Source of the DNA: Meloidogyne chitwoodi
Lineage: Eukaryota > Nematoda > Chromadorea > Rhabditida > Meloidogynidae
Assembly: GCA_015183035.1 (NCBI GenBank)
Contig: JACZZP010000001.1
Location: 682,001 to 746,000, forward strand
Direction: 5' to 3'
DNA length: 64,000 bases
Shown: in pieces, positions 20,666 to 33,263 of the stretch
Layout: every line of letters begins with the position of its first letter
Position numbering within the stretch: position 1 is the first letter of the stretch
Position numbers and translations under genes: made by a program
The notes under the pieces: model-generated
Told to the model about the DNA's origin: nothing
The model's database searches: none
The model's input: only the letters and a program-made list of their open reading frames with translations

Positions 20666-22582
20666 TCATTTATTAATTCGTTTAATTTGAATTCTTGTAA
20701 TAATTTCTTTGCCTTTTAGCTTCCATAAAATTATAAAAAACAAAATATTTGGATTTTGATCATTTTCAAAAAAATATTCAATAAAAGTGTGTTTATTATA
20801 AATATCCTTTGATGAATAAAATAAAGGCCTTGTCCAATGAATTAATTTAATATCAATATCAGATATTATATTATTACAATCTGTTGACATTTTGGCATAC
20901 TATTAAATTAATTATTTTTATTTAAAATTTATATTAAAAATATATTATTTTTGTAAAAAATAAAAATAATTTAAAAATATTTAATATTCTCTCCCTCCAC
21001 CTTTGAGTTTTTTTTTACATTGAGAAGAATAAAAATTATAATAAATTAAATTTAGAAAGACAAAAATTGGTTATATTTATTTTCATTTAAAAATTATAAT
21101 AAATCTGATTCTAATTAAAAAACAAAAAAAGAATATAAGAGACACTTCTTATAAACTGAAATGTTCCCGAAAAAGACTTTTTACTAAAAAAGAATTATTT
21201 AAATGATAAAAATTGAAATAAAGACACTCAAGAAAAGTCCCTTAAAGGGTATATTAATAAGTTTATAAGGGAGTAAATTGTATTAGAGTTTTGGTATAAA
21301 AATGTCGAAAAGTAGTTATTTATCTAAATTTTGAGTTTAAATATTTTTAAATAATTTTTATAAATTTTTTTAAAATTATTTTTAATTAAAAAACAACTAA
21401 CATTAACAATGATATTATGTAGTTCATTTAAAGACAAATAATTACTTGTAAAAATAATTTGAGGAATTTTATTTCCTTCATTTAATAATATTTTTTGAAT
21501 AATTTTATCAGTTTCTTTATTATTATTAAAATAACAATTATTTGTTGTTTCCATAAATATTTTTTTAGAAATTGCCAAATTATTATTTTGAAATAATTTT
21601 AAAACATTTCTGTCATAAATTGGTCGACAAAGTTTTAATTGAATAATATCACAATTAAAATTGAAATTTTTATTTTTTAAAATTAATTCTAATATTTTTG
21701 AATTAAAAATAACTCTATCAAATTCAATAATATTAAAAAAACAATGTGAAAGTAAATAAATTATACGCATAACTTCAATTTCTTTTGGGTAATTTGGAAG
21801 GCAAAAATTGCAAGATTTACCTACTAAAATAATTAAAAAAATTTATTTTTATTTTTTAATAATAACTGTCTTTTTCTAGTTATTTGTGAATAAATTGGTC
21901 AATTAAAATATTTTAAATAAAGCTCTCCAAACAATTCCAGACCCTAAAGAAGGAGAACTAATCCCTATAACTCAATTAATTACTTTTCAATTTAAACTGT
22001 TCAAAATGTACAAAAATTAATATTAAAAGATCAAATAGGAAGGGTATCTTTCCGTCTAGAAAATTATTTTTGGGAGAAGAATATAAAAGAAATATCAAAG
22101 TAAGGCTAAGGGAACATCCTACCTTGAATGTTTACTAATCATTTAATTAAATGAAAGTTTCTCTTTTTTTAAAAAAATTAAAAAAACCAACATTTATCTG
22201 AAATATAAATAACAAATCTTTTCATATTTTTAAAACTGTAACAAATTGGAATTTTATTAAAAAACCAATAATCAGAAGAAATAGCTGACCAAAACTATAA
22301 AAATAAAAATTAAAAAATAAAAATTTTAAAAATATTTTTTACCTTTTTTCTTAATTCATCATTTAATTCAAAATCAGAAAAATTGCCAAAATCATTATAA
22401 ATAATTGTATTTTTATCTTTTCTGGTTAATTTCATTGTATAAAATTCTTTTCGAATTAATTCATTTTGATATTTATTTATTAATTGACAAAAATGATTAT
22501 TGGATAATTTTAAATAATTAAGTTGATTTAAATTTAATAATTTAAGTATATCAAGTTTTACATCAACAGATAAATTATACAT
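20666..22582 (-). CDS. F-box-like family protein, copy 7 (divergent)
   Basis: Start at 22582 (MYNLSVDVKLDILKLLNLNQ, then YLKLSNNHFCQLINKYQNEL; an F-box-like exon that also carries FELNDELRKKV). A second exon near 22290-22190 starts with a Trp-Ser-Ala-Ile segment. The middle-domain exon lies at about 21820-21410 (CLPNYPKEIEVM, FDRVIFNSKILELIL, KILLNEGNKIPQI) and the last exon at about 20890-20666 (MSTDCNNIISDIDIKL ... ITRIQIKRINK). It is more diverged from the others and its introns are longer. About 220 bp inside one intron (21900-22120) has mixed composition of unknown origin. No stop breaks the exons I could align. Confidence 0.6.
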
Positions 22583-23538
22583 TTATTTTTATTTAATTTA
22601 TTTGTAAAACTAAAATATTTAAAATTTATAAAATTAATATTAAAAAAATTATTATTTAAAATTTTTTGATTAAAATATTTTTCCATAATTAATATTTATA
22701 TTTAGGAGACTTAAAGAAAGAGAATTTAATTTTATAAATATTTAAATAAATTATTTTTTAAATTAAATTTATATATTTTATTTAAAAGAAATTTTAATTT
22801 TAAATTAAATTAAAATTAAATAAAAGTAAAACACAAAAATTGATTTCCTTTTAAGTAAAATAAATATAATAAAATACTGTAATATTCTCCTTAATTATTT
22901 TGAAGAAAATAATAAAAAATAAATAAAAGAAAAGAAAAAGTGTAAATAAACTTAACATTTCTTTAGAAGAGCAATAAAATAAAAAAAAGAAAAAAAACAA
23001 GTTAAGTCAAATTAATGAACACACCCCTTTTTTTAATTTTTTGAATAAATTTTTAAAATGAAAATATTTTGGATTTTTTAATTAAATGGGGAAAAATTAA
23101 AAAAGAAAAAAATATTTAAAAAATAATTTTTTAAATAATTTTTTTTTAAATATTTAGATAGGGAAAAATTAAATAAAATTCGAATATAAAATTAACAATA
23201 AATATTTATTTATTTACTAACTTAATAAAATTAAAAAATAAATAAATATTTTAGTTATAAATCAATTTTTTTTTAAATAATTTTAATTTAAAAATATTTT
23301 TTTCTTTTTTTCTTTTTCCAAAATATGTAGTCGTTGTAAAAGATGTTCTCAACTTAAAATATTAAAAATTAAATTTTAATTCTAATTTTAATTAAATATA
23401 AGACCAAATAAGAGTATTTCCTTTAAATTTAAAATTTAAGGTTAAACTATTTTTAATAAATTATTAATTAATTAATTATTTAAATAATACTTTTAATTAC
23501 AATTTACTCTCTTTTTTTCATTTGATGGTCCAGTCTTA
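22583..23538. other. AT-rich spacer, nothing recognised
   Basis: Very AT-rich DNA with long A and T runs. No open frame of note, no repeats beyond low-complexity tracts. Confidence 0.6.
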
Positions 23539-25153
23539 TTAGGTATTAGGTTGAAATTCTGATGCATTAGCGTTTAATTGACGTTTGACTTTATTGTCTT
23601 TTTTTGGTAAATAAATTTGTTTTTTATTATTTTTATTTTTATGGTAATTAGTAGAAGATGTACTTCCACTAGAATTGTTAGAAGATTTGTTAATTGAATT
23701 GTTTGGTTGAGGTGGAAATGATAAATGAGTATTTGGGTGAGGAAGTAAAGGGAAAGGATCATTTACTGGATTATTTAAATTAATTAAATTAATATTAGGA
23801 TAAGGAACTATTAGAGGAGAAGAAGTAGCTAGTGGAAGAGGATAATTTTGATTAGAAAAAGGCTGAGAAAGAGGGTAATTGTGAAGAATATTTTGGTGAG
23901 GATTAAATGAAGGAGAGATACCTCTGTTATGAGAAATTGTATTTGAAGAATTTTGGTAAAGAGTATTATGACGAGGGCGAGAATTTGGAAGAGTATTTTG
24001 GCGAGGAACACTTCGAGGAAGAGAAGAATTTGGGCGAAAAAGGTTTTCAGAAGAAATTGGTGGACGAGGAACATTTTGAGGAGGAACACTCGAAAGATTA
24101 TTTCGATAAGGAGCAACAGTGTGACGAGGAACAACTGACTAAAAATTAAATATTAAAAATATTAAAATTTAATTATAAAATACCTTTAAATTATTTGAAT
24201 TATTTTGGTCATAATTAACTTTAAATATTCCTATAAAATAAGTAGAAATTAAACTTTTAATTAATTAATTAATTTAAATTTAATATTTTACCATTTTTAT
24301 GTATTAATGCCAATTTTTTACGTCTTTGATTGCGTGATCTATTTCTCCTTAATTTTCTATTTATTTTTTTATTTTCTTTTAATTTATTTTCCTCTTCTTC
24401 ATCTTTTTCTTCAAAAAGATTTGATAAAGAATTATTTGAAGAAGAATAATTTGAAGAATTTGAAGAAGAATCAATTAATTCTAAATTTTCTTCAATTTGT
24501 TCATTTTGTTGTTTATCTGATATTTTAGATTAATTTTATTTATAAATTTTAATTTATTTTTTTACCATTTATCTCATTTTTTATATTTTTAGTTTCTTCG
24601 TCAATAACTTTTTCTATTTTTTTATCATTTTCTACCATCGAAGTTGAAGAATCTTATAAAGTTTTTAAATTAATTAATATTTTGTAAAGTATTAATTAAT
24701 TCCTAAAATATTTTTAATAGGACTAATTTACAATCGAAAAAAAAAAGAGAAAATTTGCGGATCGGAACGGACACTTCGAGGCCAAAGTGAGGAATTTTAC
24801 CTGTCTCCCCTAATGATTTTGGACTTAAAGATAATTGGAATTTTAATTAGATAAATTGTTTTTTAATTTAAATTATTTTAACATAGGTATGTCCGTTAAT
24901 TAAATATAACCTTTTTCATTAATTATTTTTTTATTTAATTTATTTTCCAAATTTAATAGAGAATGAAAATTAGAATCATAATTTTCTAAAAAATTTATTT
25001 CCTCTTCTACATTATCAATTTTATTTTTTCAGTTTTTGACAAATTTAAATTATTGTCTATTTCATCGTCATCACCTCCTTTTATTTTTTTAAAATAAAAT
25101 ATAATTAATAAAAATAAAAGAAGAATAATTTTATTTATTTTTTTATGAATCAT
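23539..25153 (-). CDS. Putative secreted Asn/Pro-rich low-complexity protein 1
   Basis: The ATG at 25153 begins a hydrophobic secretory-type leader (KIILLLFLLIIFYFKKIKGG) followed by an acidic DDDEID stretch. Later exons: about 24650-24566 (SSTSMVENDKKIEK), 24520-24292 (Ser/Asn tract, then basic KLRRNRSRNQRRKKLALIHK), about 24232-24184, and a long last exon (about 24135-23539) rich in Pro, Asn and Ser (SVPPQNVPRPPISSENLF; PNTHLSFPPQPNNSINKSSN), ending basic. In the first exon a stop at about 25030 is followed by an open frame one base over, so either a one-base indel or an unrecognised splice exists there. No known domain. It resembles two other genes at 29626-31348 and 33264-34075. Confidence 0.5.
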
Positions 25154-26040
25154 TGAAGAAAATAAAATAACTTTTAATATTTTATTTTAATTTTTAATTT
25201 TTTTTTAATTTTAAATTTATATAAAGGACAATTTAATAAATGCCCTTCTCTTGTGAAGAGAATTTATTAAACGTTGTATAACGCACTCGCCTCTCTCTTT
25301 TATTGTTGGCAAATTAATTTAAGAGAGATGGAAAAAGAAAAAGAAAAAATAAATTGCTTTGATTGATAAAAGGGTAAATAACAAATTTATTTTTTTTTTG
25401 CACTTTTTTAAATAATTTAAATAAAAGTTGTTTTGTGAATTTGAGAATATTTGAGTTTTTTTGACATATTTGAGAGATTTATTTGATTATAGAGGTAAAG
25501 GAATGGATTTGGTCTAAAACAAAGAGAATTTTTAATAATAATTATTTATTTTTAATAATTTATAAATAAAGGTTTAAATCTTCTCAAAGTTTAAACTTCA
25601 CTCTCTTCTCTTATTTAAATAAAACTTTTTATTTTTATAATTTAATTAAAAATATTAATCTAAATTTAAATAAATTTACACAGGTTTATTTAAATTAATA
25701 TTTTTTAAAATATTTATTTAAATAATTTATTGCTATATTTTTATTAAATACTTATTTTAGTTTTTTTGTAAGAATACTTTTGCAAAAAAAATATTCTAAT
25801 AATTATAAAATTCCAAAAAAGTGAAAAAAATATCAAAATTAGCAATTTCCAAAATTATCTTTTTTTATTTATTTAATCAGCATACTTTTAATTTTAAATA
25901 TAAATGTATAAATGGTTAACTTAACATAAGATTTTACTTTTCTCTTATTGTATTTATTCTGGTATAGTTCTATTTATTTAATTTTTTAAATTATTTTCTG
26001 AACTGATTATTAAATAATTAATTTAATTTTTAGAATTCTA
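25154..26040. other. Divergent intergenic region
   Basis: Lies between the minus-strand secreted gene and the plus-strand legumain, so it should hold both promoters. AT-rich, with a CTTCTCTTGTGAAGAG inverted word at about 25245-25260. No gene recognised. Confidence 0.4.
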
Positions 26041-29000
26041 ATGAAATTACTATTCTTTATTTTACTTTTATTTTTTATTTTTAGCTTTTCTGAAAGGTAA
26101 AATAATTTATTTATTTTAAATTTATTAATTAAAATTTAAAAAAATAAATTAATAAATAAATTAATTAATTTTACAGTTTACAAGAGAATGAGCAAGAAAA
26201 TAATTCTGTTAATTCTAGTGGTAAAATATGGGCAGTATTAGTTGCCGGGTCTTACGGATGGTGGAATTACAGACATCAGATAAATATTTTTATTTTTAAG
26301 ATCTTATTATATAAAAGAGAATGTTTGTTCGTTTGTATGTATGTTTGTCCTGGTTTTTATAGACAAATGATTGGGGGAAGTGAAAATAAGGGATTTTATA
26401 GTAAAGCTTGCAACTTGAAAATAAACTTGAAAATAAACTTAAAACTTGAAGATAAACTTTAACTTAGAACTTGAAAATGAACATAGAACTTGAACTTGTA
26501 TATTATATATAAACCCTGTATTTTGAGATCAGTCTTAAACGCCACTATATTTCAACACAACAACATAAACAACGCTTCTTGCTGCATTTTGCTTGAAATA
26601 TGGACGCCGACGAATTTTGATGCTCCAGTGAAGCCATAAGAAAAGAAGCCGTGCTAGGAGTGCGTCTAAGACACTTGAGTCAGACACTTAGTTCTGAAAG
26701 ACGCTTGAGTCAGAGACGCTTGAGTTTGTGTAAGAGACGATTGAGTCAGAAACATTTGAGTCAGTATTTTTGTGTTTTGTTCTTCTAAAACGTTTGTAAA
26801 TGTAAAAGTTTTTATTATTCAGGTTATTTTATTGTTTTTTGCTAGAATAGAAGGGTGCCCGAAGGTCGCCCAACTTCGCTGTATATTAAATATTAAATAA
26901 TATTATTTTATATTTTAATCAGATGTTTGCCATGCTTATCATGTTCTTGTTAATCATGGGGTTAATCCGGATAATATTATTACTATGATGTATGATGATA
27001 TTGCTAACAATGAAAAGTAAGTTTATTTTAAACAAGAGGGAATAATAATAATAAAATTAATTTTAAATAAAAATTTCGGAAAAGTACAGTACGAAATAAG
27101 TTATTAAAACTTGAATATAATATGTAAACAAATAAAACTGCAACAAATAAATAAGCTATAAAAAAATAAAAATATTATTAAATTTTAAATTATAGGAATC
27201 CTTACAAAGGAAAAATTTTTAACATTCCTAATGGCCCAGATGTTTATGCTGGTGAATTTTTTAATTTTTTTACTATTATTATTTTTAATTAATTAAAGGT
27301 GTTCATATTGATTATAAGGATAAAGATGTTACATCACAAAATTTTGCGGCCGTTCTACTTGGGGATAGTCAGGCAGCAGGTGGTAAAAAAGTACTTCAAA
27401 GGTATTAAAATTTATTTACAAATATTTTTACTATATAATTTAAAAAAAATTAATTAGTACAAAAGAAGACAAAGTTTTTATTTACTTCACTGATCATGGA
27501 AATGTAGGATTGATGGGTTTTCCCACAGATATTGTAAAATTTATTCTTAACTTTTGGAATATTTAAATTTTTTTAGCTAACATTAAAAAATTTTTCCGAA
27601 ATTTTAATTGGAATGAACGAAAGAGAAATGTACAAAGAATTAACTTTTTATCTAGAAACTTGCGAAGCAGGCTCTATGTTCAATTTTTCAATGCCAGAAA
27701 ATAGTTATAAATTAATTTTTAATAATTAAAAAATAAAAAATAATTTTTATTAAAAAACATTTTTTCCAGTATATGTAATGGCTGCTTCTAATACGACTGA
27801 GTTAAGTTGGGGTTGCCATTGTAGAACAAAATTTCTTCCAAATAATTGTTTAAATGATTGTTTTTCTTATAATTGGATGCATGATTCTGATAAAGGAAAT
27901 TTATTAAAAGAGACATTAAATCAACAATTTGTTTATGTGCAAAAAAAGACTAGACAAAGTCCTGTCTCTGTTTATGGTACTACTAGTATTATGCAAGAAC
28001 ATGTCTCTGAATTTATGGGATCTAACCCTTTTATATTAACTCCAATAGATGTAATTTTAAAGTTTATTTATAAAAATTCTGATTTCAAGTTTATTTTATT
28101 TAAATTCTGATTTAAAGTTTATTTTTCTTTTAAATTTATTTTCAGCAATCTCCTCAATTAGATCCTACAAACTTCCCATCCTATTCATCCATGTAATTAA
28201 TATTATTAATCTAAAAAATAATATTATAACATTTTTAAGAGATATTCCTTTGAATATACTTGAACAAGAACTATTAGAAAAAAAAGATGTCAATACTAAA
28301 AAAGAATTGCAAACTCTTAAAAAGGTAATTATTTTTAAAATTAAATAATAAACATGAAAATTACAACAAAATAATCTAAATATAAAATTTATTTTGCAGA
28401 ATCGAAGTTTTCTTGACGATCAAATTAATCAGATCGTTAAATTGTTAATTAATGACTCTTCAGAGCAGTTAAAAGTATTAACCCAACATCCTCAATATAT
28501 TACTAATATTGACTGCCATCATAATGTAATGCATACCTTTAATGATAATTGCTTTCGTTTTTCTGAGGTAAGAAATGTTTATTTATATTTTGAAAAATTA
28601 ACTAAAATTCTGATTCCATTTTTAATTCTGATTTCAAATTTATTTTAATTTAAATTCTGATTTCAAATTTATTTTAATTTAAATTCTGATTTCAAATTTA
28701 TTTGATTTAAATCCTGATTTCAAGTTTATTTTATTTAAATCCTGATTTCAAGTTTATTTTATTTAAATTCTGATTTCAAGTTTATTTTATTTAAATTCTG
28801 ATTTCAAGTTTATTTTAATTTAAATTCTGATTTCAAGTTTATTTTATTTAAATTCTGATTTCAAGTTTATTTTATTTAAAATAAAAAAATTTCCTTATAT
28901 TTTTACTTATTCAGAGTACATATGCATTTAAATATGGTTATGTTTTAACCAATTTATGCGAAAGTGGAATTGACTCAAATAAAATAGAGAATGTTTTGGA

Positions 29001-29049
29001 GACACATTGTAATCAAGCTAAAACATTGGATGTTAAAGGAATTATTTAA
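26041..29049 (+). CDS. LGMN: Legumain-type asparaginyl endopeptidase (peptidase family C13)
   Basis: Lysosomal or secreted cysteine protease cleaving after Asn. Exon 1 encodes a signal peptide (LLFFILLLFFIFSFSES). Later exons give the C13 core: IWAVLVAGSYGWWNYRHQ, VCHAYHVLVNHGVNPDNII, MMYDDIANNEKNPYKGKI, then IYFTDHGNVGLMGFP with the catalytic His and FYLETCEAGSMF with the catalytic Cys. Next come ELSWGCHCRTKF, FSYNWMHDSDKG and the C-terminal prodomain (IDCHHNVMHTFNDNCF; YGYVLTNLCESGI), ending at the stop at 29047-29049. Most intron phases agree. The exception is the exon after NYRHQ (ends about 26280): no GT donor follows, and a promoter/minisatellite repeat lies in that intron. Several introns hold tandem repeats. 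Known nematode legumains act in gut proteolysis. Confidence 0.85.
26297..26882 (+). repeat. Promoter-bearing minisatellite repeat unit, copy 2 (in a legumain intron)
   Basis: Same order of blocks as copy 1: TTATATAAAAGAGAATGTTT, TATAGACAAATGATTGGGGG, AACTTGAAAATAAACTTGAA repeats, a TATA box near 26505 with CCCTGTATTTTGAGATCAGT after it, the frame ATGGACGCCGACGAA (stopping at once, TGA), a short degenerate run of the 15-bp minisatellite (about 26665-26765) and a decayed hairpin (26846-26882). It is oriented with the host gene. Confidence 0.6.
28590..28885. repeat. Tandem repeat in a legumain intron, about 29-bp unit
   Basis: About ten units of AAATTCTGATTTCAAGTTTA plus TTTTA(A)TTT. The same word also occurs once or twice at about 28075-28135 in another intron of the same gene, which suggests spread between introns. 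Confidence 0.85.
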
Positions 29050-29625
29050 GCAAATTTAAAATATTGTTAAGGGAATTATTAAAATTATTTATTAATTTTG
29101 GGATTAATATTATTGGGAAATTTTGAATTAAATTTTGAGGTTATGTTTTTAATTCTTTCTGTTAAGAATTTATTAAAAAATATTTTATTTTAATATTAAA
29201 GTTTTAGACTTTGGGTGAATAAAAGAAAATAATCTTTAAATTTTTCGGTAATTAAAAATTAATTTAATATTTTATAATATTTAATGGAATAAAATTAACA
29301 AAATATTATATATATTTTTATTAAATTAAATTCTAATAAAAATATATTTAGTAAACCTTTAAACAAAAATTATTACCCATTTTTACCTATAATTTAAAAA
29401 TAAAAAATCAAAAAAAACAGTAATAAGATTTATATAATTTTTAATAAATAATAATAAATAAATATAGACATGGAATTGGATGGATATAATTTTTAAATAA
29501 AGATATGTGAATAAAAATAAATAAATAAATTTGCTTAAAATATAGTAGTAATTTTAGTATATAAAATAAAATTGTTTTCTTTGTTCAAACAAAGTATTAT
29601 CTTCTGAATATTTTGATCAATTGTT
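29050..29625. other. Convergent intergenic region
   Basis: AT-rich 3' flank between the legumain stop and the stop of the minus-strand secreted gene. No feature recognised. Confidence 0.4.
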
Positions 29626-31348
29626 CTATGAATAAAAAGGATCATCGGGTAAAAAATATCCAGCTAATTAAAAAAAAATTAATTAAAATTATTTAAAAAA
29701 AATAAAATAATTAAAATTAAATTATTAATTTTATAGGAAATTAAAAATTAATATTTAAATTAAAATATAAGGGATAAATATGTTTGAAGCCCGGACCGTT
29801 CCGTTTCCATTTCTCTGCTTTTTTGGATTATAAAATTAGTTGAGGAATTACCAATTTCGGTTCAACTTAATTTAATATTTTAAAATTCCTTTCAGATATT
29901 TTAAAAATTCTAATTAATATATTTATGTGTTTTATAAAGAAATATTAATAATTTAATTTATTTATAATTTTTAATTTGTGTAAAATAATTAATAAAAGAT
30001 AATTATACCTTCATTGTCATTGGGTTCTTCAGAATTAAATGAATTAATTCCTGTGGAATCAACACCTTGATTAATAATTGAACTTTGTGGTTGTTCCATT
30101 ACTAAAATATGTAGTAATTATTAAAAATAATTTTAAAAAAATTATTTAAAATATTTTAATTAACCCTTTTCTTTTTAGTTCTTCTTCTTTTGGGTCCTCA
30201 ATAGGAAATGATGTAGAATTCTAAAAATAATAATAATATTATTTAATTAATTTAATTTAATTAATTTACTATGTCAGGCATAAATATTGGATTGACTTTA
30301 AGTCCTTGGACATCTAAAAAAATAAAAATAAATTTAAATTTAATAAAATTAACTTTTATTTTTTACCTATAAGTTGAGAAGAAGATACTTGATGGCCAGA
30401 TAAATTAATTCCAGAATTCATAATTGGTGTATTGTTAATAATATTATTATATTCTTTTGCCTTTGGATTCAAAGCTTTATTTTTTGATTGTTCACCTATA
30501 ATATATTTTAATAAATTTAACACAACTTTTAATTTCTATTAAAAATTACCTGTATTTTTAATTTTATTTTTATTTATTATATTATTATTAGCAAAAGTAT
30601 TTCTTTCAACAATTTCTTCCATTGGAATATCTGTATTAATGCTTTCTTTTCCCATTTTAAAAGTCACACCACCACCTCCACTTTTTTGTCCTTCATCTTT
30701 TTTATTTTCTAAAAAGCTAACGGATTTATTTTTATTTTGATCCAAATTAATTTTAATATTTCCAATAATTAATTCGTTTTCTTCGTTTAAATATTCTTGT
30801 TTATTTTTAATATTTTCATTTAATTTTTCTTTTTTCTCTTCTTCTGATTTTTTAATTAAATTAATTCCAGATTGAGAAACTAAAATTAATTAATTTTTAA
30901 TTTAAATTATTTATTTAATTAATTAAAAATATATTTAAATATTCTCTTTTATATCTTTCCAAAATATAATATTATTTATTATTATTTATTAAAATAATTA
31001 TTATTAATATATTTTCCCCTTCTCTTGACTTAACTAAAAATACTCAATTTCTAAATTTTACTTTATTATCTCCCTTTTTATTTAATTTAATATTTATTTA
31101 TTTATTTTTTATTAATTTATTATTAATAAAAATAAATTTTGGACTTTTTTAGTAATAAATTTGGAAATTTTATAGAAAGAGTTTTTTAAAGATAATATTC
31201 TGAATAAATATTAAATTTACCTTTGTTTTGATTTTTCGATGAATATTGTTGACTTGTTTGTATACCTTCTTTACCATTACCTACTCCTTTAATGTTTTGA
31301 ATATAATTTAAAATTAATAAAAATAAAATAATATTTTTAATAATCATA
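29626..31348 (-). CDS. Putative secreted Asn/Ser-rich low-complexity protein 2
   Basis: The ATG at 31348 opens a secretory leader (MIIKNIILFLLILNYIQNIK) with a Gly-Val-Gly-Asn-Gly after it and TSQQYSSKNQNK. Further exons lie at about 30880-30550 (KSEEEKKEKLNENIKNKQEY; then GQKSGGGGVTFKMGKESINT), 30495-30368 (PKAKEYNNIINNTPIMNSGI), 30316-30270, 30222-30170, about 30098-30010 (MEQPQSSIINQGVDSTGINS) and a last one ending AGYFLPDDPFYS at 29626. Many tiny exons with low-complexity, hydrophilic content resemble the genes on either side. No domain is recognised. A secreted effector is a guess. Confidence 0.5.
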
Positions 31349-33263
31349 ATTAGGTAAATATTAAAAGAAAACCTTCTCTCTTTCTTTTTTTTTAATTTTC
31401 TAAAAAATATTTTTAAGTTAAATTAAATAAATAAAAAATGAAGTAAATATTAAATAAAAATGCCATATTTATTTAATAGGGAATATTTAATAGGGAAAGG
31501 GCATAAATAAAAGTAAACGTCTACTTAACGTAATATATTTCTTAATTTAAATTTTTTATTTAAGAAATAGAAAAATAAAAAAATATAATTATAATAGAGA
31601 AAAAAGAAAGAAAAAAGTCAAAAAAGTTGAGAAATAAAAGCCCTCAAATTCACGTGATTATCTTTTTTTGGTCTCGCGCATCTGATTTGCGTAATTTAAT
31701 TTTTTTATTAATTAAAAAAGTGGAGGGAATAAGTATATTATAATTATTATGAAATAAAAGAAGAGAAAGAAGAGAAAAGAGGGGATAATATATTGAGAAT
31801 GTACTTTTATATTAATTTAATTATCAATTTTCTAGTCAAATAAAATGATTAAAACATTTAAATATATTTTTATGTTTTTTGTTTTGTTTTAAATAATAAA
31901 TGTTCAATTGGATGTTTAAAAAAAATAAGGGATAGAATTGACAAAATTATCCAAAATCCTGAACAAAAAAATTTTTTTTTAATTTCCAAGTTCCAAAAGT
32001 TTGAATTAATATTTTTGAAGGTGCGATTAACAAAAATAGTTTGTAGTAAAAAAGTAGAATAATAAAAAGGAAGTACTGTAATAATTATAAGAGAAAGAAA
32101 GATAACTTTCTCTGCAATCTCTGTCTTTGTTTCAATTTTCTTTATATATATTTGTTTTTTAAATATAACTTTTTTTTAAATTTAGATAAAAATATGAAAT
32201 AAAATTTAAAAAATAAAGCATTAAATTATCTTTATTTAAATATTAAAATTTAAAATTAATTTATATAAAAATTTTAGGAAAATAAAAAATTAAAAAAATA
32301 TTTTATTGTTGGAATATTTAAATTTAAATTTTATTTTAAAATTATTTGAATATTTTTTTTATTTAAATATAGATATTCTTTTTTTGGAACTTTAAAAAAA
32401 TTTTAAAAATTATTTTTTTAATATTTTATATAAATATAGGGGTAAAATACTCAAATAATTAAATTAAAATAAATAATTTAATCTAAAAAATTATTTAATA
32501 TTTTTAATAAAAAATAATAATTATAAATTTTTTTAAATATTCATTTTTAATTGTTTAATTAATTATTATTACTTTATTTATTTTCTTTAAAAATTAATGC
32601 TGAAGAGGTATTTTATTAGCAAAAATAAATTAATTTAAAAATTGATATTACTAATTTGTGAGATTTATTTATATTCTGATTTTTTAAAAAATAAATCTTC
32701 ACCTTCCTTTTATTAATTTTTTTTATATTCTGATTTTTTAAAAAATAAATCTTCACCTTCCTTTTATTAATTTTTTTTATATTCTGATTTTTTAAAAAAT
32801 ATTCCAGAAGATCGGGAATGCAAAATTTTCGGGAATTCCGGATTACCTAAAATTGGGTGTTATTATTAAATATTACCAAATTTATTTAAAAACATAATAA
32901 AATAAATTTTAAAATAAATTTAATTAAGAAATTTAAAAAAATGAAGGTTATATTATGAAAAAAGAGAGAGAGGAAATGATGAATTGATTTATTAAATATG
33001 TAAATTGATTTTAATTAAATTTAATTTTATTAAAAATAAAATAAACGGTCAAATTAAATTTTATTTGTTCAAGTTTAAAAAAAAAGTTTTAATTTTTGTT
33101 TTCTAACTAATAATAATTTAATATTTTAATTTTTCTTTTAAACATCATTTCATTATTTATTAACAATTACAGCGCCAATAAATGTTTTCTAAAAATTAAA
33201 AATAAAATTTAATTTTTAAAAAATATTATTTTACCTTTATATTGTCTTTTCCTTTTTTTAAAT
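31349..33263. other. AT-rich intergenic region with a tandem repeat
   Basis: No gene recognised. A 54-bp tandem repeat lies at 32668-32800. A short GC-richer word (CACGTGATTATC near 31651) stands out from the background but has no supported role. Confidence 0.5.
32668..32800. repeat. Tandem repeat, 54-bp unit, two and a half copies
   Basis: TATATTCTGATTTTTTAAAA followed by AATAAATCTTCACCTTCC and a T-rich tail occurs twice exactly, then starts a third time at about 32778. Confidence 0.8.

Noticed and set aside
21900..22120. Possible coding fragment (LQTIPDPKEGELIPITQLIT) inside an F-box intron
   Set aside because: Short, followed by stops in all frames, and I recognise no family. Noted only as foreign-looking intron sequence.
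23907..24149. Plus-strand Glu-rich frame
   Set aside because: Antisense of the Pro/Asn-rich last exon of the secreted gene. The minus strand has the consistent exon chain and leader.
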